Notes: generated by a model not told the origin, from the letters alone. A stretch of DNA of 64,000 nucleotides from JANNPJ01 sp965200525 (GCA_965200525.1 OZ241368.1:868001-932000); one strand, 5' to 3'; counted from the first letter of the stretch, positions 16,868 to 26,139 are shown. Made by a program: numbers and translations.

Positions 16868-17968
16868 TCACCGCAGCGGACGGCGCGGGTGCGGCAGCAG
16901 GTCGGCGAAGGTGACGTCGTCGCCGACCAGGTCCGGCTCGAAGGTGAGGGCCACCCCGGTGACCGCGGCCACGTGTCGCTGCATGGCCGCGGCGGCGGCG
17001 CCGAACCCGGTCGCCGTCGCCCCCTGCTCGGCCACCAGGGTGTACTGCTTGGTCGAGACCCGGACCCCCGGAGCCAGCCGTTGCCCGAGCCGGTAGCCGG
17101 CGTCGCGCAGCAGCCAGCTGGCGCCGACCCGGGTCTTGCCGTCCGGGTAGGTGTGCGGCGAGGCCCCCCGGCCCCGCAGCCAGTCGGCCTGCTGGGTGGT
17201 GACCGGGGTGCTCAGGAAGACGCTGCCGACCGAGCGTCCGTCGCAGTCGGCCGGCTCCAGCACCATGCCCTTACTGGCCCGGATGGCCAGCACCGCGGCG
17301 ACCACCTCCGGCACCGGTAGCCGCCGGCCGAGCTCGACCCCGAGCGTGTCGGCCACCTCGGAGTACTGGATCGGTGCGCTGAGCGCCGAGCGTTCCAGCT
17401 CGAAGCCGACCTCGAGCACGGTCCACCGGTTGGAGCCCTTGAACCGGCTGGTCCGGTGCCCGAGCACGCACTCGGCCCGGCTGAGCCGCACCAGCCGGCG
17501 CAGGTGCCAGTCCCAGGCGGTCACGTGGGTCAGGGTGTCGGCGGTCTCCTGGCCGTAGGCGCCGACGTTCTGGATCGGCATCGCCCCGACCGTGCCCGGC
17601 ACCCCGGCCAGGGTCTCGATCCCGACCAGCTGCTCGGCCACCGCGAACTCGACCAGGTCGGGCAGCGAGTGGCCGGCCTGCACGACCAGGCGGACCCGGT
17701 CGGGCCCGGCGTCCGCGACGGCGATCCCACGGGTGCGGATCAGCAGCACCGGAGCCTGCACCCCGGCGTCCGCGATCAGCACGTTGCTGCCCCACCCGAG
17801 GCTGACCGGCCGGACCCCGACCCGGGTCAGCTTGTCGGCCAGCAGCGGCAGCTCGCGCTGCTCGGCCAGTTCCAGCACCTCGGCCGGCCCCCCCAGGCCG
17901 AGCGTGGTCAGCCCCGCCAGTGCCACTCGCGTCCCGGCCGGCGCTGGGCCGGTTCCCCCCGGTGCCAT
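16868..17968 (-). CDS. murB: UDP-N-acetylenolpyruvoylglucosamine reductase
   Basis: MurB reduces UDP-GlcNAc-enolpyruvate to UDP-MurNAc with NADPH and FAD, the second committed step of peptidoglycan precursor synthesis in the cytosol. The 366-aa protein shows the FAD-binding segment LGWGSNVLIAD, the PGTVGAMPIQNVGAYGQE motif, the catalytic serine in RSVGSVFLSTP and a C-terminal Glu in TFEPDLVG. The start ATG shares its A with the TGA of the upstream XRE regulator (ATGA), so the two are translationally coupled. A cell-wall gene placed under an XRE/TPR regulator is unusual. The stop lies 3 nt from the convergent Hsp70-ricin stop. Confidence 0.93.
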   Translation of the reverse strand: MAPGGTGPAPAGTRVALAGLTTLGLGGPAEVLELAEQRELPLLADKLTRVGVRPVSLGWGSNVLIADAGVQAPVLLIRTRGIAVADAGPDRVRLVVQAGHSLPDLVEFAVAEQLVGIETLAGVPGTVGAMPIQNVGAYGQETADTLTHVTAWDWHLRRLVRLSRAECVLGHRTSRFKGSNRWTVLEVGFELERSALSAPIQYSEVADTLGVELGRRLPVPEVVAAVLAIRASKGMVLEPADCDGRSVGSVFLSTPVTTQQADWLRGRGASPHTYPDGKTRVGASWLLRDAGYRLGQRLAPGVRVSTKQYTLVAEQGATATGFGAAAAAMQRHVAAVTGVALTFEPDLVGDDVTFADLLPHPRRPLR

Positions 17969-19383
17969 CAGCCGACCAGAACGGATTCGAGCCGTTCGCG
18001 GGCCTGCCTGGCCTGGCCGGTATGTTCTCGGCCGAACGCGGCGTGCAGGGCTTTGAGCCGCTGCCGGGCCCGGCCGGACTGCAACGGCACGGCCAGCTCG
18101 GCGGCCGAGATGGCGGCCCCCGCGGCCGAGTCGATGTCGCGGCGCAGCAGGCGGACCTCGGCCAGCGAGGCCAGGTGCAGCATCCGGTTGCGGGGCTGCT
18201 CCACCCCGAACCACTCCAGCCCCCAGCTCAGCCGTTCCTCGGCCGGCTTGAGCAGGCCCAGGTCGAGCATCGCCCGGCCCGCGTCGGCGACCAGCACGGC
18301 CGGCGTCACCCAGTAGATCCACGGCGGGTCCTCGGCCGGCACGGTCGCTTCGAGGCTCTCGGCGGCCCGTTCGAGGGCCAGCTCGCAGCCGGCCCGGTCG
18401 CGCACCAGGGCCCGGGCCCGCGCCGTCCGGGTCCAGAGCAGGGCCTGAACCGCGCCGGAGCGGGGCTCGCCGACGCCGTCGCGGGCGATCGAGGCCAGGG
18501 CCAACGCTTCCTGTCCCTGGCCGTACCAGAGCGCCTGATAGCTGAGGCACGACACGATGTAGGCGCCGAGCCGGGTGTCGCCGGCGGCACCGGCGGCCCG
18601 CAACCCGCGCACCCAGTACCGCTGGGCCTGGCCCACCATTCCCAGGTCACAGGCCAGCCAGCCGGCCAGCTGGGCCAGCTCGGCGACCACGGTGTGCAGC
18701 CGGCGAGCCGTGGCCGGAGCCATCGCGGCCGAGCCGAGAAGATCGAGCGTCCAGGTCAGGTCGTGGTCGGCCAGGCGCAGCACCACCACGCCGCCCTGCA
18801 GGTCGTCGACCCGGCGCAGTTGGCTGACCCTGGACTCCAGGGTGTCCATCAGGCCGGGCGACACCTCGACCCCCGGTCCGGCCGACCCGGCCGGGCGGGT
18901 GGTCAGCGGCTCGACCGGGCCGGACAGCCAGGTTCCGGCGGCCGACATCACCTGGGCCGCGCTCAGCACCCGGATCGGGTCGGCGCCCCGCCCGGGCCGG
19001 ACCGGCCCCCGCACCGGCCGGCGTTCAAGGGTCGGGCCCGCTCCCCCGAGCGGCCCGACGTCGTCCAGCACCGAGAACTGGCTCGGCGGGGCCGGCTCGG
19101 CCGCCGCACCGCCCCGGCCGCCACGCTGCGGTTGAGCCGGTGGCAGGGCCCGCCCCACCGCCGCCTGGAACCGCTCGCGGGTGCCGGCGTCAGCCCGGCC
19201 CAGAGCGGTGTCGAGCGCGGCCTGCATCTCCGGCAGCGGCTCGATGTCGGCTCCCCGCGACTCCCAGTTGCTCACCGTGCGCGCGCTGACCCCCAGGTGC
19301 TCGGCGAAGCCGACCACCGTCATGCGCAACCCCCGGCGCAGGGCCCGGGTCTCGCGCCCGGTCCAGCGTTCGACTGCGATCAC
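17968..19383 (-). CDS. XRE-type HTH regulator with TPR-like C-terminal domain (paralogue 1)
   Basis: This 471-aa protein starts GTG with the frame VIAVERWTGRETRALRRGLRM, then an XRE helix-turn-helix (VVGFAEHLGVSARTVSNWESRG). About 350 residues of helical repeats follow, as in actinobacterial regulators whose C-terminus binds a small ligand or peptide. It is nearly identical over the first 60 residues to the gene at 53831-55048 and related to the one at 20163-21311, while the C-terminal domains differ. It overlaps murB by 4 nt downstream and faces a Nudix gene across 174 nt. TAAACAC (19433-19439) in its upstream region recurs at 55086-55092 before its paralogue. Confidence 0.88.
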   Translation of the reverse strand: MIAVERWTGRETRALRRGLRMTVVGFAEHLGVSARTVSNWESRGADIEPLPEMQAALDTALGRADAGTRERFQAAVGRALPPAQPQRGGRGGAAAEPAPPSQFSVLDDVGPLGGAGPTLERRPVRGPVRPGRGADPIRVLSAAQVMSAAGTWLSGPVEPLTTRPAGSAGPGVEVSPGLMDTLESRVSQLRRVDDLQGGVVVLRLADHDLTWTLDLLGSAAMAPATARRLHTVVAELAQLAGWLACDLGMVGQAQRYWVRGLRAAGAAGDTRLGAYIVSCLSYQALWYGQGQEALALASIARDGVGEPRSGAVQALLWTRTARARALVRDRAGCELALERAAESLEATVPAEDPPWIYWVTPAVLVADAGRAMLDLGLLKPAEERLSWGLEWFGVEQPRNRMLHLASLAEVRLLRRDIDSAAGAAISAAELAVPLQSGRARQRLKALHAAFGREHTGQARQARERLESVLVG

Positions 19384-19557
19384 TCATGCTCCCCGTTCAG
19401 CGGCAGTGACTCGATTACTGTGAGCACTAGAGTAAACACTCATTGCTACCCTTTGCAGCCGCATTGCAGTGCCGTTGCCGTCCCTGGGCGAGACCTCCCG
19501 CAATGATGCATATGTCGCCCCTCGTTCTCCGGCCCGGCGGTCAATCCCCCGGTCACA

Positions 19558-20166
19558 ATGAAACTCGTGGGTAAGAACAGCGGCGGCACGAATGACGGCG
19601 GAACGGACTCCGCCTGGCTCTCCCATCACGAACGGATCCTCTACGACCATTACTGGGTGCAACTGAGCCTGGTCGACGTGGAGCTGCCGGACGGGCAGCG
19701 GCTGGAGCACCACGTGGTCACGATGCCCGCAGCCGCGATGGCCGTGCTGCTCGACGAGCGCCAGGAGCGGGTGTTGCTGCTCTGGCGCCACCGGTTCGCC
19801 TCCGACGTCTGGAACTGGGAGCTGCCCGGCGGCCTGGTCGAGACCGGCGAGGAGCCGGCCCGGGCCGCCGCCCGCGAGGTGGAGGAGGAGACCGGCTACC
19901 GCCCCGGCCGGACCGAACACCTGGTCACCTTCGAGCCAATGATCGGCATGGTCCGATGCCCGCACCACGTGTTCCTCGGCCGGGAGCTGACCCGGATCGG
20001 CGAACCCACCGACACCACCGAGAGCCAGCGGATCGAGTGGGTCGCCCTGACCGCCGTCCCCGGCCTGATCAGCAGCGGGCAGATCCGCAACTCCGGCACC
20101 CTGATCGCCCTGCTGCACGTGCTGGCCCAGCAGGGCGGGCTGCTGCCCGGCACACCGACCCTCTAG
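19558..20166 (+). CDS. Nudix hydrolase, ADP-ribose pyrophosphatase-like
   Basis: This 202-aa protein has a complete Nudix box (GGLVETGEEPARAAAREVEEETGY), with all acidic metal-binding positions. It is preceded by WNWELPGG and followed by the ADP-ribose-pyrophosphatase-like segment FEPMIGMVRCPHHVFLG. These enzymes cleave nucleoside diphosphates linked to another group; ADP-ribose or a nucleotide sugar is the likely substrate. It is transcribed away from the XRE regulator of the murB operon. Its TAG stop forms the 4-nt CTAG shared with the stop of the convergent XRE gene. Confidence 0.88.
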   Translation: MKLVGKNSGGTNDGGTDSAWLSHHERILYDHYWVQLSLVDVELPDGQRLEHHVVTMPAAAMAVLLDERQERVLLLWRHRFASDVWNWELPGGLVETGEEPARAAAREVEEETGYRPGRTEHLVTFEPMIGMVRCPHHVFLGRELTRIGEPTDTTESQRIEWVALTAVPGLISSGQIRNSGTLIALLHVLAQQGGLLPGTPTL

Positions 20167-21311
20167 ACACGGGCCCCCGGAACCCCGGCCCCGGGAACGC
20201 CGGCCAGCTGGGCCACCCGGCGCTGCTGCCGGACCGACATCGTGGCCTCGGCCAGCCGGGAGGCCTGCTCGGCGTGGGCCCGGGCAGCCTCCGGCTCGTG
20301 CCCGGCGCCGTGCGCGATGGCCAGGTCGCAGTGCAGGCCGGCCGCGGCCCGGACGAACGACGGGTCGAGGCGCTCCAGGGCCTGGCCCAGGTCGTCGATG
20401 GCGTCCCGGGCCCCGACCCGGGCCAGGCAGTGCCCGCGCCAGCGGATCAGGTGGGCCCGATCCAGGCTGAGGTACGCCACCGCGGCCGGGCCGTCCTCGA
20501 GGAGCCGTTCGGCCTGGTCCATCGCCGCCCGCACCGCCGGTTCGTCGCCGTTCGCGGCCAGTGCCTCGGCCTCGGCCGCCCAGAGCCAGGCCCGCACGGT
20601 GGCCGGGACCTGACCGGCGGCCGACTCACGCGCGTGCCGGACCTGCCGGACCGCCTCGGCCGGGCGGTCGATCTCCAGCAGGCAATAGGCCTGCTGGGCC
20701 GTGACGTGGGCGATCACGGCCGGATCGCCGCTGCGGGCCGCGGCCGCGCGGGCAGTCTCGTGCAGCGACCAGGCCTGGTCCGGGCGGCCCAGGTCGAGGG
20801 CCTGCCAGCCGGCCAGGGCCGCCGCCTCGGCCAGCGCGGCCGCGAGCGCCTCCCGGTCGGGCCCGGCCAGCGAGTAGGCCAGCACCTCGGCCATCTGGCG
20901 CACGTGAGCCTCGGTCTGGGCCAGTAACCGCCGGGCCCCGAGCCGGCGGTCGAGCAACCGGTAGGCCTGGGTCTGCTGCTCGAACAGGTCGACCAGTTCG
21001 CGATCCAGCGCGGCGCCGACCCAGGACAGCCGCACCTCGAGCTCGTCGCCGGCCTCGGAGCCGTCGTCCTCGAACGTCTCGAGTCCGCCCGCGAACCGCT
21101 CCCGCACCTCGTCCGAGGCCAAGGTGAGGGCCGCGTCCAGGATGGCCTGCATCTCCGGCAGCGGCCGGATCGCCGCTCCCCGGGCCTCCCACTTGGCCAC
21201 CGTGCGCGTCGCCACCCCGAGGTGCTCGGCGAAAGCCCGCATCGACAACCGCAGGGCCGAGCGCAGCAGGGTGGTCTCGCGCCCGGTCCAGGTCCGGACC
21301 ATCGTCGTCAT
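20163..21311 (-). CDS. XRE-type HTH regulator with TPR-like C-terminal domain (paralogue 2)
   Basis: The product is 382 aa. The N-terminus WTGRETTLLRSALRLSMRAFAEHLGVATRTVAKWEARG aligns with the regulators at 17968-19383 and 53831-55048, but is less close to them than they are to each other. The rest is helical repeat (for example AEAAALAGWQALDLGRPDQAWSLHETARAAA), ending in RRVAQLAGVPGAG. ATG 21311 has GGGGAAG upstream. A membrane metallophosphoesterase gene starts divergently 121 nt away and may be its target. The stop is shared, in a CTAG palindrome, with the Nudix gene. Confidence 0.87.
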   Translation of the reverse strand: MTTMVRTWTGRETTLLRSALRLSMRAFAEHLGVATRTVAKWEARGAAIRPLPEMQAILDAALTLASDEVRERFAGGLETFEDDGSEAGDELEVRLSWVGAALDRELVDLFEQQTQAYRLLDRRLGARRLLAQTEAHVRQMAEVLAYSLAGPDREALAAALAEAAALAGWQALDLGRPDQAWSLHETARAAAARSGDPAVIAHVTAQQAYCLLEIDRPAEAVRQVRHARESAAGQVPATVRAWLWAAEAEALAANGDEPAVRAAMDQAERLLEDGPAAVAYLSLDRAHLIRWRGHCLARVGARDAIDDLGQALERLDPSFVRAAAGLHCDLAIAHGAGHEPEAARAHAEQASRLAEATMSVRQQRRVAQLAGVPGAGVPGARV

Positions 21312-21432
21312 GGCTTCCCCCGTTCTGGATCAGCCGTCACGTTACCGGCCCACATCGTCATCGGCCCCGATCCGGCCGGTGGCGACGGGGCGTGGCGAGG
21401 AGTCCGAGCACGCCGGACAGTAGGTTTGCTCG

Positions 21433-23139
21433 GTGACCCCGCACGCGCCGATCAACGAGGGCCAACTGGCACTCCCGATCGACGTCCCCCGGCACTTCCA
21501 CTTCCTGCCCGACCGCAACACCCCGCTGCTGCCGTTCGTCCGGCACGTGGCCTGGCTGACCGGGTCGCTGATCCTGCGCTGGGTGCTGCGCCTGGCCCTG
21601 CCGCTGATCAGCGTGGTCGTGGTGCTGCGCTCGTTCCCGTACACGACCGACGTCGAGGGCGTCTCGTTCCGGGTCCAGGCCACGATCCTGCACCGGTCCG
21701 GCCTGAGCGCCGACACCACGCTCGGCAACTGGGAGTTCCCGAACGTCGACGGCCTGCCGTTCGGCGTCCACGTCAGCCCGCAGAACGTGGACGTCGTGGC
21801 CCTGGCCCGGGCGGCCAACAGCGACGTCGCCGGGTTCGCCGACCGCCTGCAGACCGGCATCCGGGCCGAGCTCGGCGACGTGATCGCGTGGCTGGTGGCC
21901 GAGACCGTGATCGGCCTGCTGCTCGGCCTGGCCGCCTCGGCCGCGCTGAACATGGCCGTGAGCTACCTGCGGGGTCATCCGCGCCGTCCGGACGAGCTGC
22001 GCCACCGGGCCCGCCAGCTGGCCGCCGCCGCAGTGGTGGCCGCCCTGATCACGGTCTACGGCGCGGTGACCTACAACCGGTCGTGGGTGCGCGAGTCGCG
22101 GCTGACCGGAACCCTGGCCGCGGCCCAGCTCTTTCCCGACCAGCTAGACGCCTACTACAAGAAGTCCAAGGCCCAGGACGTGCTCGGCTCGGTCCTGGGG
22201 ATCCAGGGCGCCCTGCAGGACACGATCGAGCAGAAGGCCACCCCGGACACCGCGCTGCGGATCATGTTCATCTCCGACGTGCACCTGGCCGCCGTCTACC
22301 CGCTGGTCGCCGAGTACGCCAGCAACTACGACGTCGACCTGATCGTGAACACCGGCGACGAGTCCGAGTTCGCCACCAGGGCCGAGCTCACGCCGGCCTA
22401 CCTGCAGGCGATCACCAGCCTGACCGCGAAGACGCCGATGTTGTGGCTGGCCGGCAACCACGACTCCCCCGACGTGCAGACCGTGATGGCCACCATTCCC
22501 GGGGTCACCGTGCTCGGACACAAGCGGACGACGTCGGAGGGCTACGGCGTCTCGGCCACCGCCCTGATGGCCTACGGGCTGCGGATCGCCGGCCTGCCCG
22601 ACCCCCGGGTCTACGGCGGCCCGGGCGCGTACGGGGCCGACGACCCCGGCGTCACCGATCCGCTGGAGCGCTCCGCGGTCGACCACGCCGTGGCCGACGT
22701 GCCCCGCCAGGGCGAGCCGTTCGACATCTTCGCCACCCACGAACCGGTGGCCGCGGCCCAGCTGCGCAAGGACCTGCCCGGCCTGATCCGGCAGACCGAC
22801 ACCGGCCACGTGCACGCCCAGAACCCGACCGGCAACATCCAGAACGACAACGGGATCGACCTGGTCGAGGGGTCGACCGGGGCCGGCGGCCTGGACAACA
22901 TCGTGCGCGGGGTGAACCAGCCGCCGATCGAGTTCAGCATCGAATCGGTGGCCACGGACTGCCAGTTCACCCGGGTGCTGCGGTTCCAGATCCGCTCACC
23001 GCAGGTGGTCGACGAGACCTCGCCGCAGGCCTACGGGGACGACGTCACGGTGTCGACGGTCTACTTCCGGCCCCAGAAGATCGAGGCCGAACGGGTCTGC
23101 GGCACCCAGCTGGGCATCGGCGCCGTCCAGCCCCTCTAG
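21433..23139 (+). CDS. Membrane-bound metallophosphoesterase
   Basis: This 568-aa protein has a first membrane segment near residues 45-65 (LILRWVLRLALPLISVVVVL), a second and third near 150-170 and 200-217, then a calcineurin-like phosphoesterase domain. Metal ligands are DVH (FISDVHLAA), GDE (NTGDESEF), GNHD (LAGNHDSPD), the His in FATHEP and the GHVH pair in DTGHVHAQ. The region between the first two membrane segments is likely outside the cell. GTG 21433 is a usable start. The stop is shared as CTAG with the convergent GDPD gene, and the flippase-like gene behind that suggests a role in lipid or envelope phosphate chemistry, but the substrate is unknown. Confidence 0.87.
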   Translation: MTPHAPINEGQLALPIDVPRHFHFLPDRNTPLLPFVRHVAWLTGSLILRWVLRLALPLISVVVVLRSFPYTTDVEGVSFRVQATILHRSGLSADTTLGNWEFPNVDGLPFGVHVSPQNVDVVALARAANSDVAGFADRLQTGIRAELGDVIAWLVAETVIGLLLGLAASAALNMAVSYLRGHPRRPDELRHRARQLAAAAVVAALITVYGAVTYNRSWVRESRLTGTLAAAQLFPDQLDAYYKKSKAQDVLGSVLGIQGALQDTIEQKATPDTALRIMFISDVHLAAVYPLVAEYASNYDVDLIVNTGDESEFATRAELTPAYLQAITSLTAKTPMLWLAGNHDSPDVQTVMATIPGVTVLGHKRTTSEGYGVSATALMAYGLRIAGLPDPRVYGGPGAYGADDPGVTDPLERSAVDHAVADVPRQGEPFDIFATHEPVAAAQLRKDLPGLIRQTDTGHVHAQNPTGNIQNDNGIDLVEGSTGAGGLDNIVRGVNQPPIEFSIESVATDCQFTRVLRFQIRSPQVVDETSPQAYGDDVTVSTVYFRPQKIEAERVCGTQLGIGAVQPL

Positions 23140-23825
23140 ACCGTCCGGTCACGGACCGCCAGCAGCTTGCGCAGGACGTCGAGCTCGTCGCTGATCACGC
23201 CGATGGTGCCGGTCGATCGCAGGGCGAGCATCTGCTCCAGTGCCGCGTCGTCGTTGATCGGCCAGGTCATCACCACATCGACGCGCTCGTGCAGCCGGGC
23301 CACCACGTCCGGGGTCATCAACGACCGGTGCACCGAGGCGCCGTACCCGCGGGCCGCCGCCGGCTCCAGCAGCGGCGCCAGTTCGGCCCGGTTGCGGGCC
23401 GAGCGGACCGTGCGCACCCACGGAACGGCCTCGAACGGGGCCAGAATCGGCCAGAACCGCGAGCAGACCAGTACCGGCCGCTCGGGCGCGTGATCGTGCA
23501 GCAGCCGGGCCACCTGAGAGCCGGCCCCGGCGTCGCGGCCCTTGAGATCCAGCATGAAGGTGACGTCGGGCTCGGCCGCCAGCAGCAGATCGGCCAGCCC
23601 GAGCCGGGGCCGGCGGGCCGAACGAAGCTCCCACTTGTCCCAGAGCAGGGGCAGCGGGCCCATCGTCTTGAGGTGCCGCACCTCGAGCCGGCCCTGGTGG
23701 CTGACGACGTCGGCCTCGATCACGTCGACACCGAGCTCGACGGCCGGGCCCAACCGGGCCAGGGAGTTGCCGGCCCGGTGGGCTATCGCCAGAGCCGAGC
23801 CGGGCCGGGAAGAACCTGGCCTCAC
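23136..23825 (-). CDS. Glycerophosphodiester phosphodiesterase family protein
   Basis: The 229-aa product starts at GTG 23825, whose GTGA overlaps the stop of the flippase-like gene. It shows the GDPD signature IAHRAGNS..., with VDVIEADVVSHQGRLEVRHLK, where Glu/Asp and the second His form the metal and acid-base site, then FMLDLKG and later strands of the TIM barrel. Classic GDPDs carry HRG and EXD...H; here the sequence is HRAG and EADV, so the core is kept. It hydrolyses deacylated phospholipids or related phosphodiesters. Coupling to a lipid flippase-like protein supports an envelope lipid role. Confidence 0.85.
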   Translation of the reverse strand: MRPGSSRPGSALAIAHRAGNSLARLGPAVELGVDVIEADVVSHQGRLEVRHLKTMGPLPLLWDKWELRSARRPRLGLADLLLAAEPDVTFMLDLKGRDAGAGSQVARLLHDHAPERPVLVCSRFWPILAPFEAVPWVRTVRSARNRAELAPLLEPAAARGYGASVHRSLMTPDVVARLHERVDVVMTWPINDDAALEQMLALRSTGTIGVISDELDVLRKLLAVRDRTV

Positions 23826-24745
23826 GGCAGGGCGACCGGCCCGATCACCCCGGCCGGCTCGACGGCCAGGGCCGGGCCGGGCCGCAACCGGGCCAGGAGC
23901 AGGCAGCCGGCTCCGAGCACGAGCGCCGGCGCCCAGGCCAGCAGCGCCTTCAGGGTGACCGCGCCGAGCGCGGCCCCCCAGGGCACGCCCAGATGGGTCA
24001 GGGCCAGCACCAGCGCGCCGTCCTTGGGACTGGCGCCCTGCGGGCCGGGAATGGCCCCGACCAGCTGGCTGGCCCCGAAGGCGCCGATCACGCCGATCGG
24101 CGAGACGCTGGCCCCGGTGGAGTGCAGGGTCCCGAGCAGCAGGACGACGATCGAGGCCTGGTAGGCCGCGGACAGCAGCAGCCCGTGGGCCACCCGGTGT
24201 GGCGCCGGCAACTGCCGCTGGGGCACCCATTCGGGCTTCAGCCGGCGAACCACCAGCACGGCGACCAGGGCCGCCCCGGCCAGGCCCAGGGTGATCAGCA
24301 GCTCGCGCATCGGCAGGGTGGTGGCCGCACAGCCGACGAACATGGTCAGCCCGACCGCCCCGACGAACCGGTCCAGGGTGATCTCGGTCAGCGCGGACAG
24401 CCGGGGCATGCCGATCTGGGTCAGCCGCCGGATCCGCCAGACGTCGGCCCCCAGGTGCCCGGGGGTGAGCAACCCGATCAGCTCGGCCTCGGCGTAGGCG
24501 GCCAGGTGCCAGCGCCGGCTGTGCCCGCTCTCGGAGAGGGCGTGCCAGCGCAGCGGGCAGAGCACGTACTTGCCGATCGTCCAGGGGGCCAGCGCGATCA
24601 GCGCCGGCCACACCGTGAACGCGGGCACCCGGGGAAGGGTGATGATCGGGACGGCGACCGCGACCGCGATGGACAACGCGGTCAGGGCCAGCCGGGTGGA
24701 TCGGGCCGTCACCAGCTGGTGAACTGTGGTCCGCACGCTCTGCAT
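23822..24745 (-). CDS. Flippase-like (lysylphosphatidylglycerol synthase TM region / UPF0104) membrane protein
   Basis: This 307-aa protein has about seven or eight transmembrane helices. It carries the family motif LCPLRWHALSESGHSRRW...AYAEAELIGLLTPGHLGADVWRIRRL, followed by ITLDRFVGAVGL, and a late loop VGAIPGPQGASPKDGALVLALTHLGV. This matches the AglD/MprF N-terminal flippase-like family that moves lipids or lipid-linked sugars. It lacks the MprF aminoacyl-transferase domain. It is the first gene of a coupled pair with the GDPD gene. A 14-bp perfect palindrome lies in its upstream region at 24890-24903. Confidence 0.86.
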   Translation of the reverse strand: MQSVRTTVHQLVTARSTRLALTALSIAVAVAVPIITLPRVPAFTVWPALIALAPWTIGKYVLCPLRWHALSESGHSRRWHLAAYAEAELIGLLTPGHLGADVWRIRRLTQIGMPRLSALTEITLDRFVGAVGLTMFVGCAATTLPMRELLITLGLAGAALVAVLVVRRLKPEWVPQRQLPAPHRVAHGLLLSAAYQASIVVLLLGTLHSTGASVSPIGVIGAFGASQLVGAIPGPQGASPKDGALVLALTHLGVPWGAALGAVTLKALLAWAPALVLGAGCLLLARLRPGPALAVEPAGVIGPVALP

Positions 24746-24889
24746 TCAATCCCTACTCAGCCCGACGGGTTGACTCGCGTAGCCGACTGTGTGCGATCGA
24801 TCGGCCTCGCGTCAAGAATAGGGACCTGTGGATGCTCCGGAAGACCTGATCGAAAGACCGGAAGGCATCGCGAAAATGACCGTCTGGTG

Positions 24890-24903
24890 CCGGTGTACAC
24901 CGG
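24890..24903. promoter_or_regulatory. Perfect palindrome CCGGTGTACACCGG, candidate operator
   Basis: This 14-bp perfect palindrome lies 145 nt upstream of the flippase-like start and 42 nt past the anti-sigma-like stop. Its size and symmetry suit a dimeric repressor of TetR or GntR type. No regulator gene for it is evident nearby. Confidence 0.45.
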
Positions 24904-24944
24904 TGATCATCTGAGAGATGCCTGAGTTCGGCGGTAACTTCCGG

Positions 24945-25616
24945 TTAATTCGGCGCCGCCCGATCGGACGCCGTCACGCCCGTCGGACCGGCCGCCGGGG
25001 TGGGCAACTCCTGCAACCTGGTGACGACGCCGTCGGCGTCCCCCTGGTGAACGAGCCGGACCAGCGGCCCGTGCCCGAGCAGCAGGACCGAGGTGGTCAC
25101 GCGATCGCTCAGCTCCGCCGGGGTGAAGCCGACCAGGGCACTGCTGTCGGTGGTGAAAGCGCGCAGTTTGATGTTCTTGTTGGAAATCTGCTGATCGGTG
25201 ACCGCCACCCGGTCGAAGATCAGGACGAGCTTGCCGCCGGCGGCGGTCTGGACCCCGCTGAGGTAGCCGAGGTCGTTCGCCGGATCAGCGGTCGGGTCGG
25301 AGGTGTCGGCGGTCGTCACCGGCTGATCCGTGCTCGTACCGGCCGGAGTCACCGGGCCGCGGCCCAGGGCCCCGGGCAGGCCGCCGACCGAGACCGTGAT
25401 CGCGGCGACCACGGCCGCCGCGGCCAGCGCCGCCGAGGCCACCGTGCGCCGGTGACGGCGCCGGGTGCTGAGGCTGCGGATCTGCCCGGCCGGGGCCGGC
25501 GGCGGGGCCTGGCGGGCCTGGGCCGAAAGCGTGCGCAGGGTGGTCCGCAGCGCCTGGTCGAGTTCGTCGTCCGGCCGGTCGCCCGGCGACACGGGGCCCT
25601 GGTCAAACTCGGTCAC
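24945..25616 (-). CDS. Single-pass membrane protein, probable anti-sigma factor
   Basis: The product is 223 aa: an acidic N-terminal cytosolic part (DDELDQALRTTLRTLSAQARQ), a basic stop (RRRHRRT), one Ala/Val-rich transmembrane helix near 60-80, then an outer domain of about 130 residues with no motif I recognise. It overlaps the sigma-factor gene by 14 nt. Position and topology match membrane anti-sigma factors that hold an ECF sigma, but there is no recognisable zinc-binding ZAS motif. Assignment rests mainly on context. Confidence 0.72.
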   Translation of the reverse strand: MTEFDQGPVSPGDRPDDELDQALRTTLRTLSAQARQAPPPAPAGQIRSLSTRRRHRRTVASAALAAAAVVAAITVSVGGLPGALGRGPVTPAGTSTDQPVTTADTSDPTADPANDLGYLSGVQTAAGGKLVLIFDRVAVTDQQISNKNIKLRAFTTDSSALVGFTPAELSDRVTTSVLLLGHGPLVRLVHQGDADGVVTRLQELPTPAAGPTGVTASDRAAPN

Positions 25617-26109
25617 GAGACTCCTCCTGATTCAGCCGGCGGTCGGACAGCGACTTGGCCAGGGCCACCCGCCCGCGGGACAGCCGGGCCTTGATCGTGC
25701 CGACCGGCGCGCCGGTCTCGGCCGCGACCTGCTCCACCGACAGATCGCACAGATAGAACAGAACGATGGCGTGCCGCTGAGCCTCCGGCAGCCGGCGCAG
25801 GGCGGCGGTGAGCTCCGGGTCGGGCAGGTCCGGCGGCTCCACCGCCGGCGCCGGCCCGTGCCGCTGCCAGGCCCGCAGCGAGGTCTGGGCCCGGCGCCAC
25901 CGGCTGATCGCCATCCGCCGGGCCACGGTCCGGACCCAGGCCTCCGGATGGCCGTCCTGCTCCAGCCGGGCCCGGTGGTCCCAGGCCCGGACGAACGCCT
26001 CCTGGACGACGTCCTGAGCCTCGGCCAGGTCGCCGGTCATGGCATAGAGGACGCCGACCACGCGGTGCACCGACGCCAGGTAGAACCGGTCGAACTCGGC
26101 CGCATCCAT
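25603..26109 (-). CDS. ECF sigma factor, SigE-like
   Basis: This 168-aa protein has sigma-2 (EFDRFYLASVHRVVGVLYAMTGDLAEAQDVVQEAFVRAWDHR), with the WVRTVARRMAISRWRR -10 recognition region, and sigma-4 (LRRLPEAQRHAIVLFYLCDLSVEQVAAETGAPVGTIKARLSRGR). This is the SigE-like actinobacterial ECF group, which often pairs with a membrane anti-sigma factor, as here. The target promoters cannot be read from the sequence. The gene leads a two-gene unit. Confidence 0.92.
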   Translation of the reverse strand: MDAAEFDRFYLASVHRVVGVLYAMTGDLAEAQDVVQEAFVRAWDHRARLEQDGHPEAWVRTVARRMAISRWRRAQTSLRAWQRHGPAPAVEPPDLPDPELTAALRRLPEAQRHAIVLFYLCDLSVEQVAAETGAPVGTIKARLSRGRVALAKSLSDRRLNQEESRDRV

Positions 26110-26139
26110 CGGTCCCCTCGCCCTTGCCGAACTGCATCG

